Positions 44,897 to 54,779 of a DNA stretch of 64,000 bases are shown here, piece by piece. The stretch is taken from contig NZ_JAMWMR010000005.1 in the NCBI RefSeq assembly GCF_023887685.1, positions 1-64,000 on the forward strand, written 5' to 3'. The translations under genes were made by a program, and so were the position numbers. Origin of the DNA: Streptomyces macrolidinus (GTDB taxonomy: Bacteria > Actinomycetota > Actinomycetes > Streptomycetales > Streptomycetaceae). The notes under the pieces were generated by a model. The model saw nothing but the letters and a program-made list of their open reading frames with translations, did no database searches and was not told the origin of the DNA. Positions within the stretch are counted from its first letter, which is position 1; each line of letters begins with the position of its first letter.

Positions 44897-47304
44897 GGGA
44901 CCATCCCCGCGGGCGCGGGGAGCAGGGCTGCTCATCACCGCGTTCCGTCACCTTGCCGGGACCATCCCCGCGGGCGCGGGGAGCAGGGCTGCTCATCACC
45001 GCGTTCCGTCACCTTGCCGGGGCCATCCCCGCGGGCGTGGGGAGCAGGAGGAGGGCCCGCTGATGAGTGCCCTCGGCAGGGGACCATCCCCGCGGGCGCG
45101 GGGAGCAGCTCCTGCGTCGTGCCTTCGGCACAGCCTGGTCGGGACCATCCCCGCGGGCGCGGGGAGCAGTTGGCCTTGACGTACTCGGAGTCCCGGATGA
45201 CGGGACCATCCCCGCGGGCGCGGGGAGCAGAGCAGCGGACGGCCGGCGCCGAACCTCTGCGCGGGACCATCCCCGCGGGCGCGGGGAGCAGCGGACGGCC
45301 TTTACGTTGCCGACGTCGTAGATGGGACCATCCCCGCGGGCGCGGGGAGCAGACCATCTGGTGCGGGGAAGGGGATGGAGTGGAGGGACCATCCCCGCGG
45401 GCGCGGGGAGCAGTTGCCGTCCTCGTCCACGTAGACGAGCCGCCCGGGACCATCCCCGCGGGCGCGGGGAGCAGTTGCGGTCCTGCCCCAGGTAGACGCC
45501 CACGGCGGGACCATCCCCGCGGGCGCGGGGAGCAGGGGCGGGATCATCTCCCGGATGCGCGAGGCCGGGGACCATCCCCGCGGGCGCGGGGAGCAGGTCG
45601 AGCACGCAGACACGCCCCCACCGGCCGTGGGACCATCCCCGCGGGCGCGGGGAGCAGATGGAGCCGGTGTCCACGGGTGGCTCGCGGGAGGGACCATCCC
45701 CGCGGGCGCGGGGAGCAGGATGCGGACGAGCGCTGTGCCGATGTCTTCGTGGGACCATCCCCGCGGGCGCGGGGAGCAGCGCCACCTGCACGAAGCAGGT
45801 GACGGGCCCTTGGGACCATCCCCGCGGGCGCGGGGAGCAGCACGACCGGCCGACCAGCGCCGCGTTGGCCGGGGGACCATCCCCGCGGGCGCGGGGAGCA
45901 GTCGCGCAAGACCGCCAAGGCCTGGCGCGCCGTGGGACCATCCCCGCGGGCGCGGGGAGCAGTCGGTCAGGATGCGGCTCATCTGGCCGATGAGGGGACC
46001 ATCCCCGCGGGCGCGGGGAGCAGTCCAGCACGACCAGCAACAGCCTGGACGGCGCGGGACCATCCCCGCGGGCGCGGGGAGCAGGAGGTCGTCTCGCCCT
46101 CGGTGATCGGTCCCGTGGGACCATCCCCGCGGGCGCGGGGAGCAGTGCGATTCCCCGCCTGCGCCGGACTGTCCCTGGGGACCATCCCCGCGGGCGCGGG
46201 GAGCAGTTTTGGGCCGGGCAACCCTACGCACTCGTGAGGGGACCATCCCCGCGGGCGCGGGGAGCAGAACTGGGTGCCGGGAGCGGTCCCGTGCCACAGG
46301 GGACCATCCCCGCGGGCGCGGGGAGCAGATCCAGTCGGCCGCGCTGTACCCGCGCCCGCCGGGACCATCCCCGCGGGCGCGGGGAGCAGAGCGCCCGGCT
46401 ACGCTTCCCGGTACGCCGCTGGGGACCATCCCCGCGGGCGCGGGGAGCAGCACAAACTGATCGCGCCGAACCTTCTGACGAGGGGACCATCCCCGCGGGC
46501 GCGGGGAGCAGCTGGTCGGCGGCTGCCGCCGCCTCACGAGCCAGGGACCATCCCCGCGGGCGCGGGGAGCAGGAGACGACGTAGAACACCGGCAGCGCGA
46601 TCACGGGACCATCCCCGCGGGCGCGGGGAGCAGGCTGGCCTTCATCTCCTGGTACGCCTTCCAGAGGGACCATCCCCGCGGGCGCGGGGAGCAGGCTCGG
46701 CGGGCGAGGTTCAGAGCCTGCACGCCGGGACCATCCCCGCGGGCGCGGGGAGCAGCTCGCCCGCGAGGAGCGCGAGCACGCCGCCCTGGGACCATCCCCG
46801 CGGGCGCGGGGAGCAGCACGCGACCACCCCGGACGCGGACGAGCCAGAGGGACCATCCCCGCGGGCGCGGGGAGCAGGAGCCTTTCTTGCAGAGCCTGGA
46901 CACGTGATCAGGACCATCCCCGCGGGCGCGGGGAGCAGTGGACCCGGACACGATCCGTATCAGCGCCTCCGGGACCATCCCCGCGGGCGCGGGGAGCAGA
47001 GTGCGCTCCACAGCCGCTCGTGGTCTGGCACGGGACCATCCCCGCGGGCGCGGGGAGCAGGACCGCCGCACCGCCGAGCAGCTGATCCGGCAGGGACCAT
47101 CCCCGCGGGCGCGGGGAGCAGGTGCGGGAGTGTCATTCGTTCGCCTTTCAGGCGGGACCATCCCCGCGGGCGCGGGGAGCAGTCGGTGTGGCTGGGCATC
47201 TGCGTCCTCTCGGAGGGACCATCCCCGCGGGCGCGGGGAGCAGGACGGCTTCGCCCTGGGGATGAGTTTCCCGCAGGGACCATCCCCGCGGGCGCGGGGA
47301 GCAG
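44897..47304 (-). CRISPR. Type I-E CRISPR array 1, 40 repeats and 39 spacers
   Basis: Repeats of 29 bp (plus strand: GGGACCATCCCCGCGGGC then GCGGGGAGCAG) alternate with 32-bp spacers at an exact 61-bp period, from 44897 to the last repeat at 47276-47304. The reverse complement matches the orientation of E. coli type I-E repeats, so crRNAs are read from the minus strand and the leader should be to the right, next to cas3. Two repeats differ: 45019-45047 (three changes) and 46910 (first base). The first two spacers from the left are identical. All other repeats look perfect. Confidence 0.98.
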
Positions 47305-47527
47305 ACTCCATGACCTGCAGCTTTACAACGAACAGAGCGCAGGTTCAGCAACTTTTGCAGATACCGGCAATTCGTTCATTTCCGGCCCCTGGCGTGCCAT
47401 CCACACCGCTTCCTGGCCCGCCGTCCCCAGATCCCCCTTCCCACCCACCGGCATGACACCCACTCATCTTCAAGGTCAGGAGACTGTCGAAATATCAGGG
47501 AAACACCCATACAGAGATGCGCACATC
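47305..47527. promoter_or_regulatory. CRISPR leader and cas3 promoter region
   Basis: The 223 bp between array 1 and cas3 are richer in A/T than the surroundings, mainly at 47320-47385. By array orientation this side is the leader, where new spacers are added. It must also carry the cas3 promoter on the other strand. No precise -35/-10 pair is assigned. Confidence 0.6.
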
Positions 47528-50476
47528 ATGTACATATCTCATATGACCAGTGGGGGAAGTGCCCACGGTAGCCTGCTGAGCAAGCTGGGGGAGCCTGCTC
47601 GGGCGGTATGGGCGAAACATGATCGCGATACTGATGGCTGGCTGCCGTTGTGGCGTCATATGGAAGACAGTGCTGCCGTGGCCGGGCTGCTTTGGGATCA
47701 GTGGCTGCCCCTCGGGGTGCGCAGGCTGATCGGCGAAGCGCTCCCGGGTGGTGACGCGGACGCACGGGCCCTGGCTGTGTGGCTCGCCGGCGTACATGAC
47801 ATCGGCAAGGCCACGCCTGCCTTCGCCTGCCAGGTCGAGTTGCTCGCCGACGCGATGCGTGACCAGGGCCTGGAAATGCCTTCCCGTGCGGCGATGGGGC
47901 CGGATCGTCGGTTGGGACCGCATGGCCTCGCCGGGCAGCTCCTGCTCGCCGAGTGGCTTGAAGAGCGACACGGCTGGCGGGGAGCGCAGACCGGTCAGTT
48001 CACGGTGGCCGTTGGCGGGCATCACGGCGCGCCGCCGGAGCGAGGCCAGATCAAGGCCTTGGACGACCATGAGGAGTTGTTGCGGACACCTGGTCCAAGT
48101 AGCAGCACCTGGCGCCGCGTGCAGAACGAGCTGCTGAACGCGTGTGCCGCTCATTTCGGTGTCGAGGAGCTGCTCAAGGCCTGGGAGGCTGTCAAGGTGC
48201 CGCAGCCCGTTCAGGTGCTGCTCACGTCGATCGTCATCGTCTCCGACTGGATCGCGAGCAATCCGGACCTCTTCCCGTATTTCCCCGATGCCGCATCCCA
48301 CAGTGCCGAGGAGCGGCTCAGCAGGGCCTGGCGAGGGCTTGATCTGCCCGCTCCCTGGCAGGCCGAGGAGCCGCACGGCACTGTGCAGGATCTCTTCGCC
48401 TCCCGTTTCGATCTCCCGGACGGGGCCGATCCCCGTCCAGTCCAGGAGGCGGCGGTCGCCCTGGCGCGGGAGTTGGACTCCCCAGGCCTGATGGTCATCG
48501 AAGCGCCGATGGGAGAGGGCAAGACGGAGGCGGCGCTCGCCGCGGCGGAGATCTTCGCCGCACGCTCGGGGGCGGGCGGAGTCTTCTTCGCGCTGCCTAC
48601 GATGGCCACGGGCAACGCCATGTTTCCGCGGCTGCTTGACTGGTTGGACCGGCTGCCCTCGGCGGACGGCACCCGCTATTCGGTGCACCTGGCGCACTCC
48701 AAGGCCGCGCTCAACGAGCAGTTCGCCGGGCTGATGGCCAGGGCCGGCAGCGTGGCAGCTGTCGACCTTGATGGCGCCTACCCGGAATCCGGAGCTACGT
48801 CCAGGGCGGGGCACAACCACAGGAGGGCTGGCGCCGAGCTCGTGGCGCACGCATGGCTGCGAGGCCGTAAGCGGGCCATGCTGGCTTCCTTCGTCGCTGG
48901 CACCATCGACCAACTGTTGTTCGCCGGACTCAAGAGCCGGCACCTGGCACTGCGGCATCTCGCCGTTGCCGGGAAGGTTGTCGTCATCGACGAGGCGCAC
49001 GCCTACGACACGTACATGAGCGTCTACCTGGATCGGGTGCTGTCATGGCTGGGGGCGTACCGGGTACCGGTCGTGGTGCTTCCCGCGACCTTGCCGGCCT
49101 CGCGTCGCCGAGAGCTCGTCGAGGCTTACGCCGGGCGTGCCGGGGCCGTTGCCGAGGATGCGGCGGAATCAGCGGCCTACCCGCTGCTGACTGCCGTCGC
49201 TCCGGGCGGGAGTGCGCTGATCCGGCACCCACAGGCCTCGGCACGGTCCACGGAGGTCGCGGTTGAGCGGCTCTCCGACGATCTGAGCGTGCTCGCGGAC
49301 CGACTGGACGATGAACTGGTGGACGGTGGTTGCGTACTGGTCATCCGGAACACCGTCAGGCGGGTGCTGGAGACGGCGCGGGTTTTACGGACAAGGTTCG
49401 GCGCCGAGAATGTGACCGTTGCCCACTCCTGCTTCGTCGACCTCGACCGTGCGGAGAAGGACAGCAGACTGCTCCAGCTTTTCGGTCCTCCCGAGAGGAC
49501 GAACGACAGACCCACCGGCCGGCACATCGTGGTGGCGAGCCAGGTCGCCGAGCAGTCTCTGGACGTCGACTTCGACATGCTGGTCAGCGACATGTGCCCG
49601 GTGGACCTTCTCCTGCAGCGTATGGGCCGCCTGCACCGCCATCAGCGTGGGCCACACCAGAGTGACCGGCCTGACCGTCTACGGACCGCACGGTGCCTGG
49701 TGACCGGGGCCGACTGGAAAGCAGACGTACCGGAGCCGGTGCGCGGATCCGTTGCCGTGTACGGGCGGTATGCGCTGTTGCGGTCAGCGGCCGTCCTCCT
49801 CCCCCATCTCGACGGCGGAGCTGAGCGGCCTGTGAGGCTACCGGCGGACATCAGCTCTCTGGTGCAGGGCGCTTACGGCAACGAGCCCGTCGGGCCGGAG
49901 CACTGGCAGGACACGCTCAGGAAAGCCCACGCTCAGTTCAAGCAGTACCACGACGATCAGACGGAGCGTGCCGCCGTGTTCCGCCTGGGAGAGGTCGGCA
50001 AACCGGGGCGGCCGCTGTTCGGCTGGGTCGCCGCCGGTGTGGGAGACACCGACGACACTCCGACCGGGCGTGCCCAGGTCCGTGACACCCGGGACAGCCT
50101 GGAAGTCGTCGTCGTCCAGCGACGAGGTGACGGAAGCCTCGCCACCCTGCCCTGGCTCAAGCCGGACGGCAGGGAACGTCCGCGCGCGGGCATCGAACTC
50201 CCACAGAACGCGACACCGGTACGGTTCGCGGCCCGCACGGCGGCAAGCTGCGGGCTGCGGCTCCCGATGCAGTTCTCCTACGCCGAGACCATGGACCGCG
50301 CCATCGCCGAACTGGAGCAGCTGTACCTGCCCAACTGGCAGGGCAAGGAGAGCCCTTGGCTCTCCGATCAGCTCATCCTCGCTCTCGACGAGGACTGTCA
50401 GACCCGGCTGGCAGGATTCACTCTCCGGTACAGCCCGGAAGACGGCCTTGAGGTGACCCGTGACTCAAATGACTGA
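47528..50476 (+). CDS. cas3: CRISPR-associated helicase/nuclease Cas3 (type I-E)
   Basis: A 982-residue effector that unwinds and degrades DNA marked by Cascade. The N-terminal HD nuclease shows His44 (WRHMED), His90-Asp91 (VHDIGK), His132 and GGHHGAP (His165-166). The SF2 helicase follows: Walker A APMGEGKT (Lys332), DEAH box at 488-491, and motif VI QRMGRLHRH. The ATG at 47528 has no strong ribosome site; ATG 47543 is possible. Codon 620 (49385-49387) is TTA, a rare leucine codon that needs the bldA tRNA. It overlaps cse1 by 17 bases. Confidence 0.96.
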   Translation: MYISHMTSGGSAHGSLLSKLGEPARAVWAKHDRDTDGWLPLWRHMEDSAAVAGLLWDQWLPLGVRRLIGEALPGGDADARALAVWLAGVHDIGKATPAFACQVELLADAMRDQGLEMPSRAAMGPDRRLGPHGLAGQLLLAEWLEERHGWRGAQTGQFTVAVGGHHGAPPERGQIKALDDHEELLRTPGPSSSTWRRVQNELLNACAAHFGVEELLKAWEAVKVPQPVQVLLTSIVIVSDWIASNPDLFPYFPDAASHSAEERLSRAWRGLDLPAPWQAEEPHGTVQDLFASRFDLPDGADPRPVQEAAVALARELDSPGLMVIEAPMGEGKTEAALAAAEIFAARSGAGGVFFALPTMATGNAMFPRLLDWLDRLPSADGTRYSVHLAHSKAALNEQFAGLMARAGSVAAVDLDGAYPESGATSRAGHNHRRAGAELVAHAWLRGRKRAMLASFVAGTIDQLLFAGLKSRHLALRHLAVAGKVVVIDEAHAYDTYMSVYLDRVLSWLGAYRVPVVVLPATLPASRRRELVEAYAGRAGAVAEDAAESAAYPLLTAVAPGGSALIRHPQASARSTEVAVERLSDDLSVLADRLDDELVDGGCVLVIRNTVRRVLETARVLRTRFGAENVTVAHSCFVDLDRAEKDSRLLQLFGPPERTNDRPTGRHIVVASQVAEQSLDVDFDMLVSDMCPVDLLLQRMGRLHRHQRGPHQSDRPDRLRTARCLVTGADWKADVPEPVRGSVAVYGRYALLRSAAVLLPHLDGGAERPVRLPADISSLVQGAYGNEPVGPEHWQDTLRKAHAQFKQYHDDQTERAAVFRLGEVGKPGRPLFGWVAAGVGDTDDTPTGRAQVRDTRDSLEVVVVQRRGDGSLATLPWLKPDGRERPRAGIELPQNATPVRFAARTAASCGLRLPMQFSYAETMDRAIAELEQLYLPNWQGKESPWLSDQLILALDEDCQTRLAGFTLRYSPEDGLEVTRDSND

Positions 50477-52169
50477 ACCCCCTGCTGCAGCAGCAGGGGC
50501 CGAAGGGGCACTGTCCTTCGATCTGACCAGCCGACCGTGGATCGGAGTGCTCCGGTGCAACGGATCGGAGGACGAGCTGTCACTGAGCGAGGTCTTCGCG
50601 CAGGCCGATGATCTGCGGCAGATCGTGGGCGACCTGGCCACCCAGGAGTTCGCCCTCGTGCGACTTCTCCTGGCCGTCGCCCACGACGCCCTGGACGGGC
50701 CGGATGACGCCGAGGACTGGGGCGAACTGTGGGAGGACCCCGACTGCTTCGCGCCCGTCCAGGCCTACCTGGCACAGCACCGCGACCGGTTCGACCTTCT
50801 TCACTCCACGGCACCGTTCATGCAGACCGCCGGACTCCGCACAGCGAAGGACGAGGTTTTCTCCCTCAATCGCATCGTGGCCGACGTGCCTGCCGGTGAC
50901 CCGTTCTTCAGCGCGCGGATGCCCGACGTGGACCGACTGAGCTTCGCCGAGGCAGCCCGCTGGGTGGTCCACGTCCACGCCTACGACACTTCTGGCATCA
51001 AGACCGGCATGGTCGACGACAAGCGGGTCAAGGGCGGCAAGGTGTACCCGCTCGGTACCGGATGGGCCGGCGGGCTGGGCGGCGTCTTCGTCGAGGGTAA
51101 GACGCTGCGCGAGACCTTGCTGCTCAACCTGGTGGCAGCGGACACCGAGGGACTGAGGTTCTCCCCCGACGACCTGCCGGCCTGGCGCCGCAAGCCCTGC
51201 GGACCCGGGTCCGACGAGCGCTCCGCGACCGGGTTGCGAGACCTGTACACGTGGCAGTCAAGGCGAGTACGCCTGCACTGCGACGCAGACGGCGTCCACG
51301 GGGTTGTCCTCGGGTACGGCGATCCGCTCGCCTCAAGGAACATGCACGACCAGGAGCCGATGACTTCGTGGCGGCGCAGTCCCGCACAGGAGAAGAAGCT
51401 GGGCCAGTCCCCGGTGTATCTGCCGCTGGAACACGATCCGGCCCGCTCGGCCTGGCGAGGCATCGCAGCCCTCGTCGCCGACCGCCTGGAGAGCGGTGGC
51501 GGGAGCGAAGCGGCGCCACGCCTCCGGCCCGGGATTCTCGAGTGGGTGGCCCGACTGGTGACCGACCGCCACCTCCCCCGCCACTCGCTCATCCGCACCA
51601 GGCTGGTGGGCGTCAGTTACGGCACCCAGCAGTCCGTGATCGACGAGGTCGTCGACGACCGCCTGGAGATGCCCGTCGTCCTTCTTCACCAACAAGACCG
51701 TAAATACGCCCAGCAGGCTGTCGCCGCCGCTGAGGAAGCCGATCGGGCGGTTCGCATCCTCGGAGATCTGGCGACTGACCTGGCCCGGGCCGTGGGTTCC
51801 GAGGAGGAGGGCCCCAAGTCGGCCGCGCGGACGACCGGCTTCGACGCACTGGAGTATCCGTACCGGCAATGGCTGGCCGAAATGGCCAAGGCCTCGGACC
51901 CTTTCGAACATCGGCAGGCATGGCAACGCGAGGTTCGAGGGACGGTGAATCGTCTCGGTGATCGTCTCATCGCCGCCGCGGGTGACGCTGCGTGGGAGGG
52001 ACGGGTCTACACGGACCGAAAGAACGTGACTCACTGGCTGAACACGGGCCTCGCAGACCGGTGGTTCCGGGGACGTCTCGCCAGAGAGCTTGCTGACCCC
52101 GACGCCGCTGATAGCGGCGGCCGCCCGGACACCGACCAACCCGCGACCGAAGCGAAGGTGCAGGCATGA
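50460..52169 (+). CDS. casA: Cascade large subunit Cse1 (CasA)
   Basis: A 569-residue large subunit of the type I-E Cascade complex. It recognises the PAM and recruits Cas3. FDLTSRPWIGVLR at the start and the MQTAGLRTAKDEVFSLNRIV section match the family; the C-terminal helical bundle starts near residue 370. The GTG at 50460 overlaps the cas3 3' end, indicating coupled translation. The next gene overlaps by 4 bases (ATGA). Confidence 0.94.
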   Translation: MTQMTEPPAAAAGAEGALSFDLTSRPWIGVLRCNGSEDELSLSEVFAQADDLRQIVGDLATQEFALVRLLLAVAHDALDGPDDAEDWGELWEDPDCFAPVQAYLAQHRDRFDLLHSTAPFMQTAGLRTAKDEVFSLNRIVADVPAGDPFFSARMPDVDRLSFAEAARWVVHVHAYDTSGIKTGMVDDKRVKGGKVYPLGTGWAGGLGGVFVEGKTLRETLLLNLVAADTEGLRFSPDDLPAWRRKPCGPGSDERSATGLRDLYTWQSRRVRLHCDADGVHGVVLGYGDPLASRNMHDQEPMTSWRRSPAQEKKLGQSPVYLPLEHDPARSAWRGIAALVADRLESGGGSEAAPRLRPGILEWVARLVTDRHLPRHSLIRTRLVGVSYGTQQSVIDEVVDDRLEMPVVLLHQQDRKYAQQAVAAAEEADRAVRILGDLATDLARAVGSEEEGPKSAARTTGFDALEYPYRQWLAEMAKASDPFEHRQAWQREVRGTVNRLGDRLIAAAGDAAWEGRVYTDRKNVTHWLNTGLADRWFRGRLARELADPDAADSGGRPDTDQPATEAKVQA

Positions 52170-52849
52170 CGACCGTCTCCGCCCCGGCCAAGGAGCCCAG
52201 CGTGAGTGCGCGCATCGCCGAACTCACAAGGGCGAGTATCAGCGACTGGCAGAGGGGCTATCTCGCCGACGAGTCGCACTCCGTCGCCGCCCTCGCTCGC
52301 CTGCGCCGTGGCGCGGGCCGGGAAGCGGGGGAACTGCCGGATCTGTGGAACTTGATCGACACCAGCGCCCTGCACTCCCAGGAGGTGAACGGGCCGAGGC
52401 CACTGAGCGAGCCTGAGGCGGTGCGCGCCGAGAACGCGGTGTACGCGGCGCTGACCCTGTGGGCATTCCACCAGCAGTCCCGCGGCGAGGGCATGCACCG
52501 GCGCCACTCCCCCGGGCAGCCGACCGGCCTCGGCGCGGCCGTGCGGCGGCTGATGCCACCCGATGCCATCGACGAGCCCGTACGCAAACGCCTGGTCCGC
52601 GCCGGAACCGCGCCGGACCTGGTCTCCCTCGCTCAGCGGCTGCGCGACATCGTCGCCCTGTTGCGTCGGGAGAGCGTCCCACTCGACTACGGCCTGCTGG
52701 CTGGTCAGTTGTACGTGTGGCAGTGGCCCGACGGTCCGCGCGCCGTGCGCCGTGCGTGGGGCCGTTCCTTCCACACCCCGCCACGCAGGCCCCGCCAGCC
52801 CACAGGCGACAACCCCACCACCCCGCACACCGACAAGGACCTCTCGTGA
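52166..52849 (+). CDS. casB: Cascade small subunit Cse2 (CasB)
   Basis: A 227-residue helical protein forming the dimeric belly of Cascade. WQRGYLADESHSVAALARLRRGAGRE near residue 30 is the family signature. The final 25 residues (RPRQPTGDNPTTPHTDKD) are an unstructured tail longer than in E. coli. It overlaps cse1 and the cas7 start by 4 bases each. Confidence 0.93.
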   Translation: MTTVSAPAKEPSVSARIAELTRASISDWQRGYLADESHSVAALARLRRGAGREAGELPDLWNLIDTSALHSQEVNGPRPLSEPEAVRAENAVYAALTLWAFHQQSRGEGMHRRHSPGQPTGLGAAVRRLMPPDAIDEPVRKRLVRAGTAPDLVSLAQRLRDIVALLRRESVPLDYGLLAGQLYVWQWPDGPRAVRRAWGRSFHTPPRRPRQPTGDNPTTPHTDKDLS

Positions 52850-54051
52850 ACCGCATCTTCCTGGACCTGCACGCCCTGCAGACCGTCCCGCCGAGCAACC
52901 TCAACCGGGACGACACGGGCGCACCCAAGACGGCCGTCTACGGCGGTGTCCCGCGCGCCCGGGTCTCCAGCCAGGCATGGAAGCGAGCCATCCGCGCCTA
53001 CTTCGCTGACGAACACCTTCTGGATCCAGCCGAGTTGGGCGTGCGCACCAAGAAGGTGGTGGAGCTCCTCGCAGACCGGATCGAAGGGCTCGACGGCGCC
53101 GTGGACCGGGAAGCGGCACTGAAGCTGGCCGACGAGACGGTGAAGGCGGCCGGCTTCAAGACCGAGGTCCCCAAGCGCAAGGCCGGCCAGGCGAAGAAGA
53201 ACGAGGACCCTGACGCCCCGGCCCCCGCACCGGAGAGCAAGTACCTGGTCTTCCTGAGCTCCCGGCAGCTCGACGGTCTGGCACACCTCGCCCTCCAGGG
53301 TGCCGCGGACATCACGGCGTTCCTGAAGACCAAGGAGAACAAGGCCCGAGCCAAGGAGATCGCGGACACCCGGCACTCCGTCGACATCGCCCTCTTCGGC
53401 CGCATGGTCGCCGACATCGCCGACATCAACGTCGACGCCGCCGTCCAGGTCGCCCACGCCATCAGCGTCCACCGCGTGGACAACGAATCCGACTACTACA
53501 CGGCCGTCGATGACGAGAACAAGGACGAGGAGACCGGCGCCGGGATGATCGGAACCGTCGACTTCAACTCCGCTACCCTCTACCGCTATGCGGCGCTCGG
53601 CGTGCACCAGCTCGCCGCCAACCTCGGCCAGGGTCTGCGTGAGGAAGAGCCGCGCACCGAGCCCGTGCGCCGTGCCGTCGAGGCGTTCGTGCACAGCTTC
53701 ATCGCCTCGCTGCCCACGGGGAAGATCAACACGTTTGGGCACCACACGCAGCCTGACGCCGTCGTCGTCAAGCTCCGCACCACCCGGCCCATCAGCTTCG
53801 TGTCCGCATTCGAGGACCCGATCCGCAGCGACGCCGGTGGACACGTGCGTGGGGCCTCCGACCGGCTCGCCGCCTACGCGTTCGATGTCGAACGCGTCTA
53901 TGGCGACCCGGAGACCACCCTGACGTGGGTGCTGCGCGTCGGCCCGAACACCCAGAAGCTCGCCGATCTCGGCACCCGGACCGAGACCCTGGGCGAACTC
54001 GTGGAAGCCGTCGGCAAGGCCGTGACCGAGCGCCTGGAGAAGCCCGAATGA
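52846..54051 (+). CDS. cas7e: Cascade backbone protein Cas7e (CasC)
   Basis: A 401-residue RAMP-fold protein; six copies coat the crRNA spacer. FLDLHALQTVPPSNLNRDDTGAPKTAVYGGVPRARVSSQAWKRA is the characteristic start. An insert rich in Lys/Ala/Pro at about residues 108-128 (KRKAGQAKKNEDPDAPAPAP) makes it longer than the 363-residue E. coli protein. The GTG at 52846 overlaps the stop of cse2. Confidence 0.95.
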   Translation: MNRIFLDLHALQTVPPSNLNRDDTGAPKTAVYGGVPRARVSSQAWKRAIRAYFADEHLLDPAELGVRTKKVVELLADRIEGLDGAVDREAALKLADETVKAAGFKTEVPKRKAGQAKKNEDPDAPAPAPESKYLVFLSSRQLDGLAHLALQGAADITAFLKTKENKARAKEIADTRHSVDIALFGRMVADIADINVDAAVQVAHAISVHRVDNESDYYTAVDDENKDEETGAGMIGTVDFNSATLYRYAALGVHQLAANLGQGLREEEPRTEPVRRAVEAFVHSFIASLPTGKINTFGHHTQPDAVVVKLRTTRPISFVSAFEDPIRSDAGGHVRGASDRLAAYAFDVERVYGDPETTLTWVLRVGPNTQKLADLGTRTETLGELVEAVGKAVTERLEKPE

Positions 54052-54779
54052 GCGTGCTTGCCCTGCGTCTGGCCGGCCCCCTCCAGTCCTGGGGGGCCGC
54101 CTCCCGCTTCACCCGCCGCACCACCGAATCGGCACCGACAAAGAGCGGCGTCGTCGGCCTGCTCGCCTCCGCGGCCGGCATCGATCGCGACGACGAGACC
54201 CGCCTCGCACCGCTGGCCGCGCTGCGGTTCGGGGTCCGCATCGACCAGCCCGGCACACGGATCCGGGACTTCCAGACCGCGCACCACGCCGTGACCGAGG
54301 CATCAATGCCATTGTCAGAGAGGTTCTACCTCGCCGACGCCGTCTTCGTCGCCGCCGTCGAGGGCGACCACGCTCTGCTCACCAACCTGCGGGACGCACT
54401 GCGCACTCCGGCGTACCCGCCATTCCTCGGGCGACGCTCCTGCCCCCCCACCGAGCCCCTCTGCCTGGACCTGTACAAGGGCGCGCGGCTGGAAGACGTG
54501 CTGGCGAACGTGCCCTGGCAGGCCTCCGCCTGGTACCGAAAGCGCCGGCAAGCCCCGCAGAACCTCGTCGTGCTCCGTGAGATCGGCGCGGGTGAGTCCG
54601 CCAGGAACGCGGACGTCCTGCGTGACCAGCCCGTCAGCTTCGATGCCGCGCACCGCCGGCACGCCCTACGCACGGTCATCTCCGATCCGGTCCCCTTGCC
54701 CATCGCGGCCGACGGCAGCAGCACCGACGACCACGATCCGTTCGATGCCCTGGCTGCCCTGGAGGAAGAGAGCGACTGA
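54048..54779 (+). CDS. cas5e: Cascade subunit Cas5e (CasD)
   Basis: A 243-residue RAMP protein that caps the 5' handle of the crRNA. The start LALRLAGPLQSWGAASRFTRRTT and the KSGVVGLLASAAGI motif are typical. The ATG at 54048 overlaps the stop of cas7 (ATGA), and the stop overlaps the next start (TGATG). Confidence 0.95.
   Translation: MSVLALRLAGPLQSWGAASRFTRRTTESAPTKSGVVGLLASAAGIDRDDETRLAPLAALRFGVRIDQPGTRIRDFQTAHHAVTEASMPLSERFYLADAVFVAAVEGDHALLTNLRDALRTPAYPPFLGRRSCPPTEPLCLDLYKGARLEDVLANVPWQASAWYRKRRQAPQNLVVLREIGAGESARNADVLRDQPVSFDAAHRRHALRTVISDPVPLPIAADGSSTDDHDPFDALAALEEESD

Noticed and set aside
44935..47351. Long open frames on both strands across the CRISPR array, some over 300 residues, with repeating Pro/Arg/Gly motifs
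   Set aside because: They are translations of the repeat and spacers. The 61-bp period shifts frame each unit and the GC-rich repeat lacks stops. They are not genes.
46274..47527. Open upstream extension of the cas3 frame into the array
   Set aside because: The extension is repeat-derived. Conserved Cas3 sequence begins after 47528.
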